From: Deltaproteobacteria bacterium
GTDB lineage: Bacteria > Desulfobacterota > DSM-4660 > Desulfatiglandales > Desulfatiglandaceae
Direction of reading: 5' to 3'
Assembly (NCBI GenBank): GCA_003646995.1
Contig: QMLZ01000003.1
Coordinates: 1-52,153 of the forward strand
Length of the DNA stretch: 52,153 bases
Shown here: piece after piece, positions 35,803 through 44,197 of the stretch
Layout: every line of letters begins with the position of its first letter
How positions within the stretch are numbered: the first letter of the stretch is position 1
Made by a program: the position numbers and the translations under genes
The notes under the pieces: model-generated
Database searches by the model: none
Told to the model about the DNA's origin: nothing
The model's input: the letters and a program-made list of their open reading frames with translations, nothing else

Positions 35803-38800
35803 ACAGTGCCATCTCCTTAGCCAATATCTGGTCGTCTTTCATGTGCTGCACCTGGATCAATTTCCTCGGGCATGCACTAGCACATATACCGCATCCATGG
35901 CATTCTGCAGGGTCAATGCGTATGAAACCATCATCACCGACCTTGGGCACGCCAAACGGACATGAACGCGCACATGTCATGCACAAAACACATTTTTCCC
36001 TGTCAACAACCGCCACCTGGGCCTCAACCATCATATGATCTTTGGAAAGAATCTCTGCTGCCCTAGCGGCGGCGCCCTTGGCTTGCGCGATGCTTTCGTC
36101 TAAGAATTTCGGCCCATGCGCTAATCCACACAAGAAGTAGCCTGCATTTGCAAAATCCAACGGTCTCAGTTTGACATGTGCTTCTAGGAAAAAGCCGTCC
36201 TCGTCAAGGGGAAGCTTGAGAGTTGTTGCAAGCTCTCTTGTAGATTCTTCTGGTCTTATGGCCACGCTCAAAACCAAATAGTCAGCCTTAAGCGTCATCT
36301 CCTCGCCCAAACTTTGGTCAAAAACCTTGACCTCCAACCCATTATCCCTTTCCCTGACACTGGGCATCTGGGAGGGATCATACCTTATAAATTGGACACC
36401 CGCCTCCCTTGCCTCCTTATAAAGCAGCTCATACAGCCCAAATGTCCTAATATCTCTGTAAAGAACGAATACTTCGGTCTCAGGATCATTGCTTTTCACC
36501 CTGAGAGCGTTTGTAACCGCTTGTGTACAGCAAAGCCGGCTGCAGTATGGATTGCGCTCGTCCCGTGAGCCCACACACTGTATCATCACGACATTTGTTG
36601 CTCTTGGAAATTTATCGCCTTGTGCAAGGATTGCTTGAAATTCCCGCTGCGTGAAAACCTTAGGACTTTTGCCGTAAAGGTATTCTTCCGGCTTATACTC
36701 AGACCCGCCCGTGGCTATGATGGTCGCACCGTGAGATATTACCTCTTGGCTTTCGCCGACCTTTATGGTTGAAAGAAATTTTCCCACGTGCCCCGAAGTA
36801 CCTATAACCTGGGCCCCAGTGTATATTGTTATCCTCTGATCCTTACTAACATTGTCAATAGTCTCCTGCACAAGGCTCCTTATATCCTCACCCCTGGGCC
36901 CATAATAGAGCTTCAATGCATTGCCACCCAGCTCGCGATCCCTTTCCACTAGGTACACCCTGAACCCTTGATCAGACAGGTTCAGAGCCGCCGTCATTCC
37001 GGCCATTCCCCCTCCAATCACCAAGGCAGACTGTGAGACCTCGAACGGGAACTCGTAAAGAGGCTCCAATAACAGGCTGCGGGCCACTGACATGCGGACC
37101 AGATCCTTGGCCTTTTCCGTCGCCGCCTCTGGAACATTCGAATGGACCCAAGAGCACTGGTCCCTGATATTTGCCATCTCCACGAGATATTTATTTAAAC
37201 CAGCCTTTCGCGCAGTGTCCTGAAACAAAGATTCATGTGTCCTTGGAGAGCATGACGCGATAACAACCCTGTTAAGACTATACTCAGCGATAATATCCTG
37301 TATCTTTGTTTGAGTATCAGTGGAACAGGTAAATAGAAAATGATCCGCAAAAACAACATTTGGCAATGTCAAGGCATACTCTGCAACAGATGCCACATCC
37401 ACTACTGAGGCGATGTTGTTGCCGCAGTGGCAAACAAATACTCCAATTCTGGGCTCCTCTCCTAAGGTAGGTATCTCATCAAGATACTTGTCCTCTGATA
37501 TTAAGGTATTCCTGGCTTCTCCCAGCATGGCCATGGCCTCTGCAGAGGCACTGCTCGCTTGGGTTACGGAATCCGGTATGTCCTTTGGTCCCTGAGCTAC
37601 CCCGCATACGAATATGCCTTCCCTATCGGTAGATACGAGGTCCATGGGCTGGTTTTCAAAAAAGCCAAACCTGTCCAGGCTTACGCCTAGCTTTTCAGCC
37701 ACATCACGGCAATACGTATTAGGCGAAAAACCGACCGATAGTACCATCAAGTCAAAAACTTCATCCTTAAATTCACCGTCCTGGTCAAGGTAATGGACCT
37801 CAAGGTCATGGGTCACTGGATCCTCGGTTATCCGCGAAATCATACTTCTCACGTATCGAACTCCATGCTCCCTCTTGGCTCGCTCGTAGTATCTATCAAA
37901 ACCTTTCCCTTGAGCCCTTATATCAATGAAAAATATGGTGGGTTGTATTCTGGGATCATGTTCTCGAGCTATGATCGCCTCCTTAGTGGCGTACATGCAG
38001 CAGGCATAAGAGCAATAATCCTTACCCTTAGAGGCATCTCTGGATCCAACACACTGAATCCACCCGATCTTTACCGGCTCCTTACCGTCAGAAGGCCTCT
38101 GTATGTGCCCCTCGAATGGCCCTGCTGCAGAAAGAAATCGCTCGAATTCAATGCTGGTTATCACATTGGGATAGCGGTCATAACCGTATTCGGGCCTGAG
38201 CATTGGGTCAGTAACTTCAAACCCGGTAGCAAGTATTATTGCGCCCGCATTCACTTCACTGATGCGATCCTTTTGGCCGAAGTCAATAGCATTGTTCTCG
38301 CAGAATTTTTCACAGGCCCGGCACTTTCCCTTTTGGAAGTAAGCACATCTTTCAGCATCAATGGTGTAGACAGATGGGATCGCCTGCGTAAAGGTGAGGT
38401 ATATTGCTTTCCTATCGTTCAACCCCTCATTAAACTCATTGGGCACTGTCCTAGGGCACTTGGAAGCGCAAACACCGCACGACACGCACTTATCTTCATC
38501 AACATATCTGGCCCTCTTGTTGATTCTTATCTTAAAGTTACCGGCTTGACCCTGTGCTTCCACGATCTCACAATAGGCCATTATTTCTATGTTGGGGTGC
38601 TTGGCCACTTCAATCAGCTTTGGAGATATGATACAAGTAGAGCAATCGTTGGTAGGAAAGGTCTTGTCCAGTTGCGGCATTATACCGCCTATGCTGGCCC
38701 TTCGCTCAACCAGATAGACCTTGAAACCTGCGTTTGCCAAGTCAAGGGAGGCCTGCATGCCCGAGATGCCGCCACCCACTACCATGACAGAGCCTACTTT

Positions 38801-38821
38801 TTGCAACCCAATATTGTCCAT
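35795..38821 (-). CDS. hdrA: HdrA, double-headed flavoprotein
   Basis: 1008-residue flavin/iron-sulfur protein, about 1.5 times a usual HdrA. Residues 1-430 form an HdrA-like unit with its own FAD loop (VGGGISGM near 15), CVSCGVCASKCP (near 113) and a CVGSRD...YCSYACC motif. Residues about 455-600 match the HdrA N-terminal domain (CHCGNNIA). A second FAD unit follows (IGGGMAGM near 608; CVGSRDERNPYCSRLCC near 757-773). The C-terminus has two [4Fe-4S] motifs (CVLCMTCARSCP, CHGCGICASACP). Two FADs in one chain suggest electron bifurcation or dual entry points. It lies between hdrB and mvhD. Confidence 0.92.
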   Translation of the reverse strand: MDNIGLQKVGSVMVVGGGISGMQASLDLANAGFKVYLVERRASIGGIMPQLDKTFPTNDCSTCIISPKLIEVAKHPNIEIMAYCEIVEAQGQAGNFKIRINKRARYVDEDKCVSCGVCASKCPRTVPNEFNEGLNDRKAIYLTFTQAIPSVYTIDAERCAYFQKGKCRACEKFCENNAIDFGQKDRISEVNAGAIILATGFEVTDPMLRPEYGYDRYPNVITSIEFERFLSAAGPFEGHIQRPSDGKEPVKIGWIQCVGSRDASKGKDYCSYACCMYATKEAIIAREHDPRIQPTIFFIDIRAQGKGFDRYYERAKREHGVRYVRSMISRITEDPVTHDLEVHYLDQDGEFKDEVFDLMVLSVGFSPNTYCRDVAEKLGVSLDRFGFFENQPMDLVSTDREGIFVCGVAQGPKDIPDSVTQASSASAEAMAMLGEARNTLISEDKYLDEIPTLGEEPRIGVFVCHCGNNIASVVDVASVAEYALTLPNVVFADHFLFTCSTDTQTKIQDIIAEYSLNRVVIASCSPRTHESLFQDTARKAGLNKYLVEMANIRDQCSWVHSNVPEAATEKAKDLVRMSVARSLLLEPLYEFPFEVSQSALVIGGGMAGMTAALNLSDQGFRVYLVERDRELGGNALKLYYGPRGEDIRSLVQETIDNVSKDQRITIYTGAQVIGTSGHVGKFLSTIKVGESQEVISHGATIIATGGSEYKPEEYLYGKSPKVFTQREFQAILAQGDKFPRATNVVMIQCVGSRDERNPYCSRLCCTQAVTNALRVKSNDPETEVFVLYRDIRTFGLYELLYKEAREAGVQFIRYDPSQMPSVRERDNGLEVKVFDQSLGEEMTLKADYLVLSVAIRPEESTRELATTLKLPLDEDGFFLEAHVKLRPLDFANAGYFLCGLAHGPKFLDESIAQAKGAAARAAEILSKDHMMVEAQVAVVDREKCVLCMTCARSCPFGVPKVGDDGFIRIDPAECHGCGICASACPRKLIQVQHMKDDQILAKEMALYG

Positions 38822-38849
38822 TTTCCAGTCTTAGCAGATAGCAGTAACC

Positions 38850-39728
38850 TCAGGCTAGTGCACCCTCAAGTCCATCAGCCAGCAGGGCCGAAGAATCAAC
38901 AAAGTGCATCTTGATCCACTTTCTCGCGTCTTTGTGCCCCAAGGCTAATCCAATAAGCTCTGTGAAGTAGAAAACTGGGAGAGATCCTTTCAAGCCCTGT
39001 TCCTTCATAATCCTTTCCTGATATAAATCAAGGTTGGCGTGACACATTTGGCAAGATACAATGATACAATTGGCTCCTGCACGAAAAGCCCTCTCAAACA
39101 GTTTACCCACCAACTTTGAAACAAGATCCGGCCTAGCAACCACGTGACTTGCCCCGCAACAATCTGTCTTGTGGGACCAAGGCCTCACTTTCACTCCTAG
39201 GGCAGAGATAATGAGGTCCATACTAACGGGATCTTCATAACGTTTTTCACCTGTAATCTTTGGCGGTCGGCTCGCCATGCATCCGTAGTAGCACACTGCC
39301 TTAAGGTGCCCCAATTCCCGGGCCTTTAATTCTTTGATTCGATCAAGTATCTCGCCTCTGGCAAGGAAGGTTGCCAAGTCCCATATCTGGATCTTCCCTC
39401 CTTTGATCTTCACATCGTACAAGTCTTTCCTTTCCCCGGTTAGCTCCCTTTCAGCGGTCTTGAGCCTATTAAAACAAAGCGGGCAGGGAACCACCATATC
39501 TTTCCCTGCCTGCTCAGCAAGCATCACGTTCCTACCAGCGAGATTTATTGCAACCCTCTTGTTAAGGCTATGGGCCGCTGTTGCTCCACAACAATTCCAA
39601 TCTGCAAGTTCCTGGAGCTCAATATCAAGCATATCACAGACTGCTTCTACTGACTTAGCATAGTCCCTCGCAGTCCCTCTCAGAGAGCACCCTGGGTAGT
39701 AACTTACCTTTTGGATGCGCTCTTTCAT
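38850..39728 (-). CDS. hdrB: HdrB
   Basis: 292-residue subunit with the two CCG domains of heterodisulfide reductase. The ligands are YYPGCSLRG (near residue 12), NCCGATAAH (near 46), CPLCFNR (near 82), YYGCMAS (near 146), DCCGASHV (near 190) and CQMCHANL (near 229). These bind noncubane [4Fe-4S] clusters that in methanogens reduce CoM-S-S-CoB; bacterial substrate unknown. It is coupled to hdrC by an ATGA overlap and precedes hdrA by 28 bases. Confidence 0.93.
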   Translation of the reverse strand: MKERIQKVSYYPGCSLRGTARDYAKSVEAVCDMLDIELQELADWNCCGATAAHSLNKRVAINLAGRNVMLAEQAGKDMVVPCPLCFNRLKTAERELTGERKDLYDVKIKGGKIQIWDLATFLARGEILDRIKELKARELGHLKAVCYYGCMASRPPKITGEKRYEDPVSMDLIISALGVKVRPWSHKTDCCGASHVVARPDLVSKLVGKLFERAFRAGANCIIVSCQMCHANLDLYQERIMKEQGLKGSLPVFYFTELIGLALGHKDARKWIKMHFVDSSALLADGLEGALA

Positions 39729-40312
39729 TTACTACTCGGCCCTCGCTGCCCCTTCATTAGGTCCCTCACCTCCCGTCTACCCTTAATCCTCTCTGGAAGA
39801 AGAGGTAACCTCCCTTTGAAAAAAAGCCTTTGACCCATCTTCACATCTTCCCAAATGGAACCATTCTTCACCTTTGAAAACAGCTCCCCGCTCCTGAGCA
39901 TGTAACTTTGCATCAGGCCTCCTTCGAAGACGCGTCCCCTTTTCTCTATTTCTTTCAGGAAGCTCTCATGAAATGCCAAAGTCTTGCGTTCAGGGGGTTG
40001 GATGCCAGATCGAACGGCCGACTCCTTTAAAAAATCCATCACAGCCGCTATGTCAACCTCGTTCGGGCACCTAGTAGTGCAGGTCTCACACGAAGAGCAA
40101 ATCCAAATAGTGCTACATTTCATCACCCTGTCCAGTTGCCCCATAGCGACCCGTCGAATTACTTCGTCGGGATAGAGGTCCATTGCAAAGGTCACAGGGC
40201 AACCGTTAGTGCACCGCCTGCACTGAAAGCAGGATGAAACTTTTAATAACTTATGGAGCTCCTCTTTTATGGCATCAGAGTTTTCTGTGAAGCTTTTCTC
40301 TCCGATCTCCAC
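39725..40312 (-). CDS. hdrC: HdrC
   Basis: About 195-residue ferredoxin-like subunit with two [4Fe-4S] motifs, CFQCRRCTNGCP (near residue 30) and CSSCETCTTRCP (near 73). The start is probably the GTG at 40312, because GAGGTGG lies five bases upstream; another GTG at 40318 is inside that ribosome site. It is the first gene of the long minus-strand redox cluster and overlaps hdrB by four bases. A C-terminal extension of about 70 basic residues follows the cluster domain. Confidence 0.9.
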   Translation of the reverse strand: MEIGEKSFTENSDAIKEELHKLLKVSSCFQCRRCTNGCPVTFAMDLYPDEVIRRVAMGQLDRVMKCSTIWICSSCETCTTRCPNEVDIAAVMDFLKESAVRSGIQPPERKTLAFHESFLKEIEKRGRVFEGGLMQSYMLRSGELFSKVKNGSIWEDVKMGQRLFFKGRLPLLPERIKGRREVRDLMKGQRGPSSK

Positions 40313-40324
40313 AACCACCTCATT

Positions 40325-40343
40325 ATAGTCATATTCTGACTAT
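40325..40343. promoter_or_regulatory. Palindrome upstream of hdrC, possible operator
   Basis: Perfect 7-base arms ATAGTCA (40325-40331) and TGACTAT (40337-40343) with a 5-base spacer. It lies directly before the hdrC ribosome site and just downstream of a possible minus-strand promoter (TTTACA 40370-40365, TATAAC 40349-40344, short 15-base spacing), around the expected start site. Confidence 0.5.
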
Positions 40344-40393
40344 GTTATAGCCGTGCCCTACAAATGTAAAGGCGAAATATTTTTAAAAAAATG

Positions 40394-40422
40394 TTGACAA
40401 ATGGGCCCGATTTTTTTTATTT
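40394..40422 (+). promoter_or_regulatory. Promoter of the hydrogenase genes
   Basis: TTGACA (40394-40399) followed after 17 bases by TTATTT in an A/T-rich tract. It lies about 60-90 bases before the hydrogenase small-subunit start, in the divergent region shared with hdrC. Confidence 0.5.
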
Positions 40423-40481
40423 GTAACGCCGGAAATGGCTGGTCTAAGGAGGTTTAACCAACTGTAATAGGGAGGTGCCGC

Positions 40482-41429
40482 ATGAATAGTGAGGAAAAGG
40501 ATTTTTACGAAAGGTTATCCGAAAAAGGAGTCTCACGAAGAGACTTCATGAAGTACTGCGGCATGCTGACAGCTACACTTGGGCTTTCATCCTCTTTTAT
40601 CCCCAAGGTAGCCGAAGTCTTCGCCGCACCCAAACAGCGTCCTCCGGTAATTTGGCTGCAATTTGCTGAATGTACGGGATGCTCAGAAGCTCTCCTTAGG
40701 ACAATGTACCCCTGGATGGATGAATTAGTTCTAGAGATCCTTTCCGTCGAGTATCATGAAACCATTATGGCTGCAGCCGGCCACCAAGCAGAAGAAATCC
40801 TGAAATCTTCCGTAGAGAAGTACAAAGGCAAATTTATTTGCGTAGTCGAAGGGGCCATATCGACAAAGGACAACGGAGTGTATGGGAAGATTGGTGGCAA
40901 AACTTTTCTAGAAATTGCCAAGGAAGTTTGCCCCAAAGCAGCTGCCGTTGTCTGCATGGGCACATGCTCTTCTTACGGAGGTGTCCAGGCAGCAGCCCCA
41001 AACCCCGGCGGTTATAAGGGTGTAGGCGAGGCACTCGGTATCAAGACAGTAAATATCCCGGGTTGTCCACCAAATCCTATTAATCTCGTTGGCACCGTGG
41101 TCAACTATCTCCTCCTAGGAAAGTTGCCTGAACTTGATGAACTGGGCAGACCACTGTTCGCTTATGGAAAAACCATTCACGATCAATGTCCCAGAAGATC
41201 ACATTATGAAAACGACGAATTTGTTGAAGAATTCGGCTCTGAAGAAGCGGCCCAGGGATATTGCCTGTACAAGATGGGTTGCAAGGGGCCGGATACTTAT
41301 AACAACTGCCCGATTGCAAAGTTCAACGACGGCACCAGCTTTCCAATTGAGGCTGGACATCCTTGCATCGGGTGCAGTGAACCGGATTTCTGGGACAAAA
41401 TGAGCCCATTTTATGTTGAGAGCGAATAG
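40482..41429 (+). CDS. hynB: Periplasmic [NiFe] hydrogenase small subunit
   Basis: 315-residue iron-sulfur subunit. An N-terminal Tat signal (SRRDFMK at residues 18-24, hydrophobic to about 49) exports the folded dimer to the periplasm. Proximal-cluster ligands begin in CTGCSEALL (near residue 65) with MGTCSSYGG (near 160) and PGCPPNP. The distal His/Cys ligands lie around HDQCPRRSH, and further Cys in KMGCKGPDTYNNCP and HPCIGCSEPDFW. It ends there without a membrane anchor. A GGGAGG ribosome site precedes the ATG. It is followed 53 bases later by the large subunit. Confidence 0.95.
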   Translation: MNSEEKDFYERLSEKGVSRRDFMKYCGMLTATLGLSSSFIPKVAEVFAAPKQRPPVIWLQFAECTGCSEALLRTMYPWMDELVLEILSVEYHETIMAAAGHQAEEILKSSVEKYKGKFICVVEGAISTKDNGVYGKIGGKTFLEIAKEVCPKAAAVVCMGTCSSYGGVQAAAPNPGGYKGVGEALGIKTVNIPGCPPNPINLVGTVVNYLLLGKLPELDELGRPLFAYGKTIHDQCPRRSHYENDEFVEEFGSEEAAQGYCLYKMGCKGPDTYNNCPIAKFNDGTSFPIEAGHPCIGCSEPDFWDKMSPFYVESE

Positions 41430-41482
41430 CTAGGAGCACTGCCTAATATGTACTATCCAATATAAGAAAGGAGAGGAGAACG

Positions 41483-43123
41483 ATGGCCAAAAAAATAACT
41501 ATAGATCCGATTACCCGAATTGAGGGACATCTTAGAATCGAGGTAGAAATCTCTGGTGGCAAAGTCATAAACGCCTGGAGCTCTGGACAGATGTTCAGGG
41601 GAATTGAGATCATCTTGCAGGGGAGGGATCCAAGAGATGCACCGCTTATAACGCAACGCGTCTGAGGCGTCTGAACGATGACGCATTACCTGGCCTCGGT
41701 GAGGGCAGTGGAAAACGCGGTAGGAGTTCAGATTCCCGACAACGCCAGAATAATCAGGAACATGTTGCATGGTGCGCAATTCCAACATGACCACATTGTG
41801 CATTTTTATCATCTTCATGCCTTAGACTGGGTTGATGTGGTCAGTGCTTTAAAGGCAGATCCCAAGAAAACCGCCTCTCTTGCTGACAACGTGAGTGAAG
41901 CCCCTTGGGGTGGTACCTCTTACTTCAAGCAGGTCCAACAGAGAATAAAGACCTTCGTGGAAAGCGGCCAGCTAGGCCCCTTTAATAACGCCTACTGGGG
42001 TCACCCCGCCTATAAGTTGCCTCCGGAGGCTAATCTTATGGCGGTCTCCCACTATATAGAGGCACTAAGGCTTCAGGCCAAGGCTGCAAGAATGCATGCT
42101 GTATTTGGCGCAAAAAATCCTCATCTGCAAAGCTTTGTTGTTGGCGGCGTGACCTGTGTGGGCGACCTTACCCCCGATCGAGTGGCAGAATTCCTTTACC
42201 TATGGAAGGAAACACAGGATTTTGTGAAAAAAGTTTACTTGCCAGACATACTGGCGGTCGCCTCATTTTACAAGGAATGGGGAGGCATAGGCGGCACCAC
42301 CAATTTCCTAGCCTGGGGTGACCTGCCCGAATCAGACAAGGAACCAGAAAGCTTGTTTATGCCAAGGGGAGTGATAATGAAGCGAGACCTTGCAGGTGTT
42401 AAGATGGCTGATCCTGCCAAGGTTACCGAACATGTGGCCCATTCTTGGTACAAGGGCGATGTCGCCAGACATCCTTCAAAAGGGGTAACTGACCCACAAC
42501 CTGGAGACTACGATACCACAGATAGATATAGCTGGTTCAAGGCACCCAGGTATGAGGGAGAGCCGTGCGAGGTCGGTCCTTTGGCAAGAGTGCTCGTAGC
42601 CTATTCTTGGGGCAAAAAAGAGATTAAGGAAATTGTTGACAGTGTTGTCAGCAAACTAGGGATTCCTTTGACAGCCCTCTTCTCTACCCTGGGTCGAACT
42701 GCAGCTAGATGCATCGAGACCGTGGCAATTGGAAATGCCATGGAAAAATGGACAATGGAGCTGGTTGGAAACCTCAAGAAGGGCAACACCAAGACTTATG
42801 AGTCTTGGGAGATGCCAAAGAGCGCTATGGGCTGCGGATTAAACGATGTGGCTAGAGGGTCACTAGGGCACTGGATAGAAATTGAAAACAAAAAGATAAA
42901 AAATTACCAGCTAGTTGTTCCTTCTACATGGAACCTTGGTCCTCGTTGCAAAAACGGCAAACTTGGGCCGGTTGAAGAGGCCCTCATTGGAACACCAGTT
43001 GCAGACCCCAAGCGGCCTCTTGAGGTTCTTAGGACGGTACATTCCTTTGATCCTTGTGTCGCCTGCGGTGTCCATGTGATAGATCCGGATTCCAACCAGG
43101 TCTATAAGATCAGAGCGACATAA
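41483..43123 (+). CDS. hynA: [NiFe] hydrogenase large subunit with two selenocysteines in L1
   Basis: Catalytic subunit, 546 residues when two in-frame TGA codons are read as selenocysteine. The N-terminus (ITIDPITRIEGHL) is normal. At the L1 site, where the family has R-x-C-G-x-C-x-x-x-H, the DNA encodes R-V-TGA-G-V-TGA-T-M-T-H (TGA at 41663 and 41672; Sec61 and Sec64), and the frame continues intact with YLASVRAVENA. Those two residues bind nickel terminally and bridge Ni-Fe. L2 is ordinary DPCVACGVH (C525, C528), followed by a 15-residue tail for protease removal. In known NiFeSe enzymes Sec sits in L2, so this pattern is unusual. Ribosome site GGAGAGGAG is good. Ordinary translation would give a useless 60-residue peptide. 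Confidence 0.88.
41690..41708 (+). promoter_or_regulatory. Candidate SECIS hairpin in hynA
   Basis: CTGGCC (41690-41695) pairs with GGGCAG (41703-41708), with one G-G mismatch, around the loop TCGGTGA. The loop begins about 22 bases after the second TGA and 31 after the first, so one hairpin could lie in the working range of both. A second small stem (GCGTC 41667-41671 with GACGC 41680-41684) places the second TGA at the start of its loop. Drawn by eye only. Confidence 0.4.
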
Positions 43124-43138
43124 AAATTCAAAATAGCA

Positions 43139-43185
43139 CAAAAGGCCCCTTTTCACCTTGCGTTGAAGGGGGCCTTTTGTTTTTC
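43139..43185 (+). terminator. Rho-independent terminator after hynA
   Basis: CAAAAGGCCCC and GGGGCCTTTTG form a long GC-rich stem with flanking complementary bases and a T-run (TTTTT) at the end. It starts 15 bases past the large-subunit stop. Confidence 0.85.
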
Positions 43186-43298
43186 ATGTGTGACTCGATG
43201 GAGACCTGCAACAAACGCCATGGAAGACAGAGAACTGGAAAGGGATAACATTGCGCGGATAGGTTAGTACGCGCAGCTCGAGTATAGCGAGAAAATGT

Positions 43299-43328
43299 TT
43301 GATTTGAAGCGTTCTTTTTATATATACT
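43299..43328 (+). promoter_or_regulatory. Promoter directly abutting hynC (leaderless start)
   Basis: TTGATT (43299-43304), 16 bases, then TATATA (43321-43326, overlapping TATACT to 43328). Initiation would fall at 43333-43335, that is at or next to the ATG of the protease gene, which has no ribosome site. Confidence 0.5.
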
Positions 43329-43334
43329 AATATT

Positions 43335-43880
43335 ATGAAGACTGAGGAAATAACCAGAAGCCCCCAAATAATCGTCCTTGGAGTGGGAAATCTGCTTCTG
43401 CGTGATGAAGGCCTTGGAATCAGGGCGTTGGAGCTACTTGGGCAGCGCTATCGTTTTCCAGATAATGTTTCATTAGAAGACGGCGGCGTATTAGGTATTC
43501 ACCTCCTTGGAACTATCACAAGAGCTGATTACCTTATTGTAATAGATGCCATAAAAAACGGCCAGCCACCCGGTACCTTATATAGGCTGAAAGGTGAGGA
43601 CATTCCCCAAAGAATCCTTGCAAAAAACTCCCTCCATGAAATCGACCTGCTTGAGGCACTTACTCTTTGCCATGCATTTGACAAGGTACCCGATACCGTT
43701 ATCTTGGGTATTGAACCCCATGACATTGAGACAATCAGCCTGGATCTTACTCCAGTGGTAAAGGATAAACTAGAAGAATTGTTGGATATGGTTCTGGAGG
43801 AATTGAAAAACCTTGGTATTGAACCTATTGAGAAAATCGAAAAGGAGCACTTCAAATATGTGTCTTGCGATCCCTGCTAA
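43335..43880 (+). CDS. hynC: Hydrogenase maturation protease
   Basis: 181-residue endopeptidase of the HyaD/HybD family that removes the C-terminal tail of the large subunit after nickel insertion. GVGNLLLRDEG (near residue 16-26) carries the first nickel-sensing acid, VIDAIK (near 73) the second and GIEPHD (near 132) the His. The C-terminus extends about 20 residues and ends in CDPC, inside the overlap with hypC. There is no ribosome site, and a promoter abuts the ATG, suggesting a leaderless message. Separated from hynA by a terminator, so it is expressed independently. Confidence 0.92.
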   Translation: MKTEEITRSPQIIVLGVGNLLLRDEGLGIRALELLGQRYRFPDNVSLEDGGVLGIHLLGTITRADYLIVIDAIKNGQPPGTLYRLKGEDIPQRILAKNSLHEIDLLEALTLCHAFDKVPDTVILGIEPHDIETISLDLTPVVKDKLEELLDMVLEELKNLGIEPIEKIEKEHFKYVSCDPC

Positions 43881-44091
43881 GATAATAGATATTCAGGATG
43901 GAATGGGAACCATCGATATGGATGGCACAAAGAGACAGGTAAGCCTTCTTCTGCTAAGCAATGCACAGGTGGGCGATTATGTGATTGTCCACGCAGGTTT
44001 TGCCATCCATAAAATAGACGAAGAAGAAGCCATGGAATCCCTGAGGGTCCTGCGGGAAATGGCTGAAATGATAGATGAAGACCAAACTTGA
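43858..44091 (+). CDS. hypC: Hydrogenase assembly chaperone HypC
   Basis: 77-residue chaperone that carries the Fe(CN)2CO unit to the large subunit. It begins MCLAIPAKI, where the Cys after the initiator Met is the functional residue. The start at 43858 is fixed by this motif and by AAAGGAG upstream. It overlaps hynC by 23 bases. No other hyp genes are in the window, so hypABDEF must be elsewhere. Confidence 0.95.
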   Translation: MCLAIPAKIIDIQDGMGTIDMDGTKRQVSLLLLSNAQVGDYVIVHAGFAIHKIDEEEAMESLRVLREMAEMIDEDQT

Positions 44092-44104
44092 CAGGAGATA
44101 GTTC

Positions 44105-44134
44105 TTGACATCTTCCGCTTCTTTTTACTATAGT
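44105..44134 (+). promoter_or_regulatory. Promoter of the tetraheme cytochrome gene
   Basis: TTGACA (44105-44110) and TATAGT (44129-44134) with 18-base spacing, about 60 bases before the cytochrome start. Confidence 0.65.
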
Positions 44135-44197
44135 CCACCTTTGGAGGCGCCAGCGAGAAACTGTATTAATTAGGTGTGAAAGGAGGTGAGATAGCGG

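Noticed and set aside
37793..38914. 373-codon plus-strand open frame opposite hdrA
   Set aside because: The opposite strand encodes clear HdrA motifs throughout; this is an antisense shadow.
41678..43123. A separate hydrogenase gene starting at ATG 41678, with 41483-41665 as a broken fragment
   Set aside because: Both parts are in the same frame, separated only by two TGA codons at conserved Cys positions. There is no ribosome site before 41678, and such a protein would lack L1.
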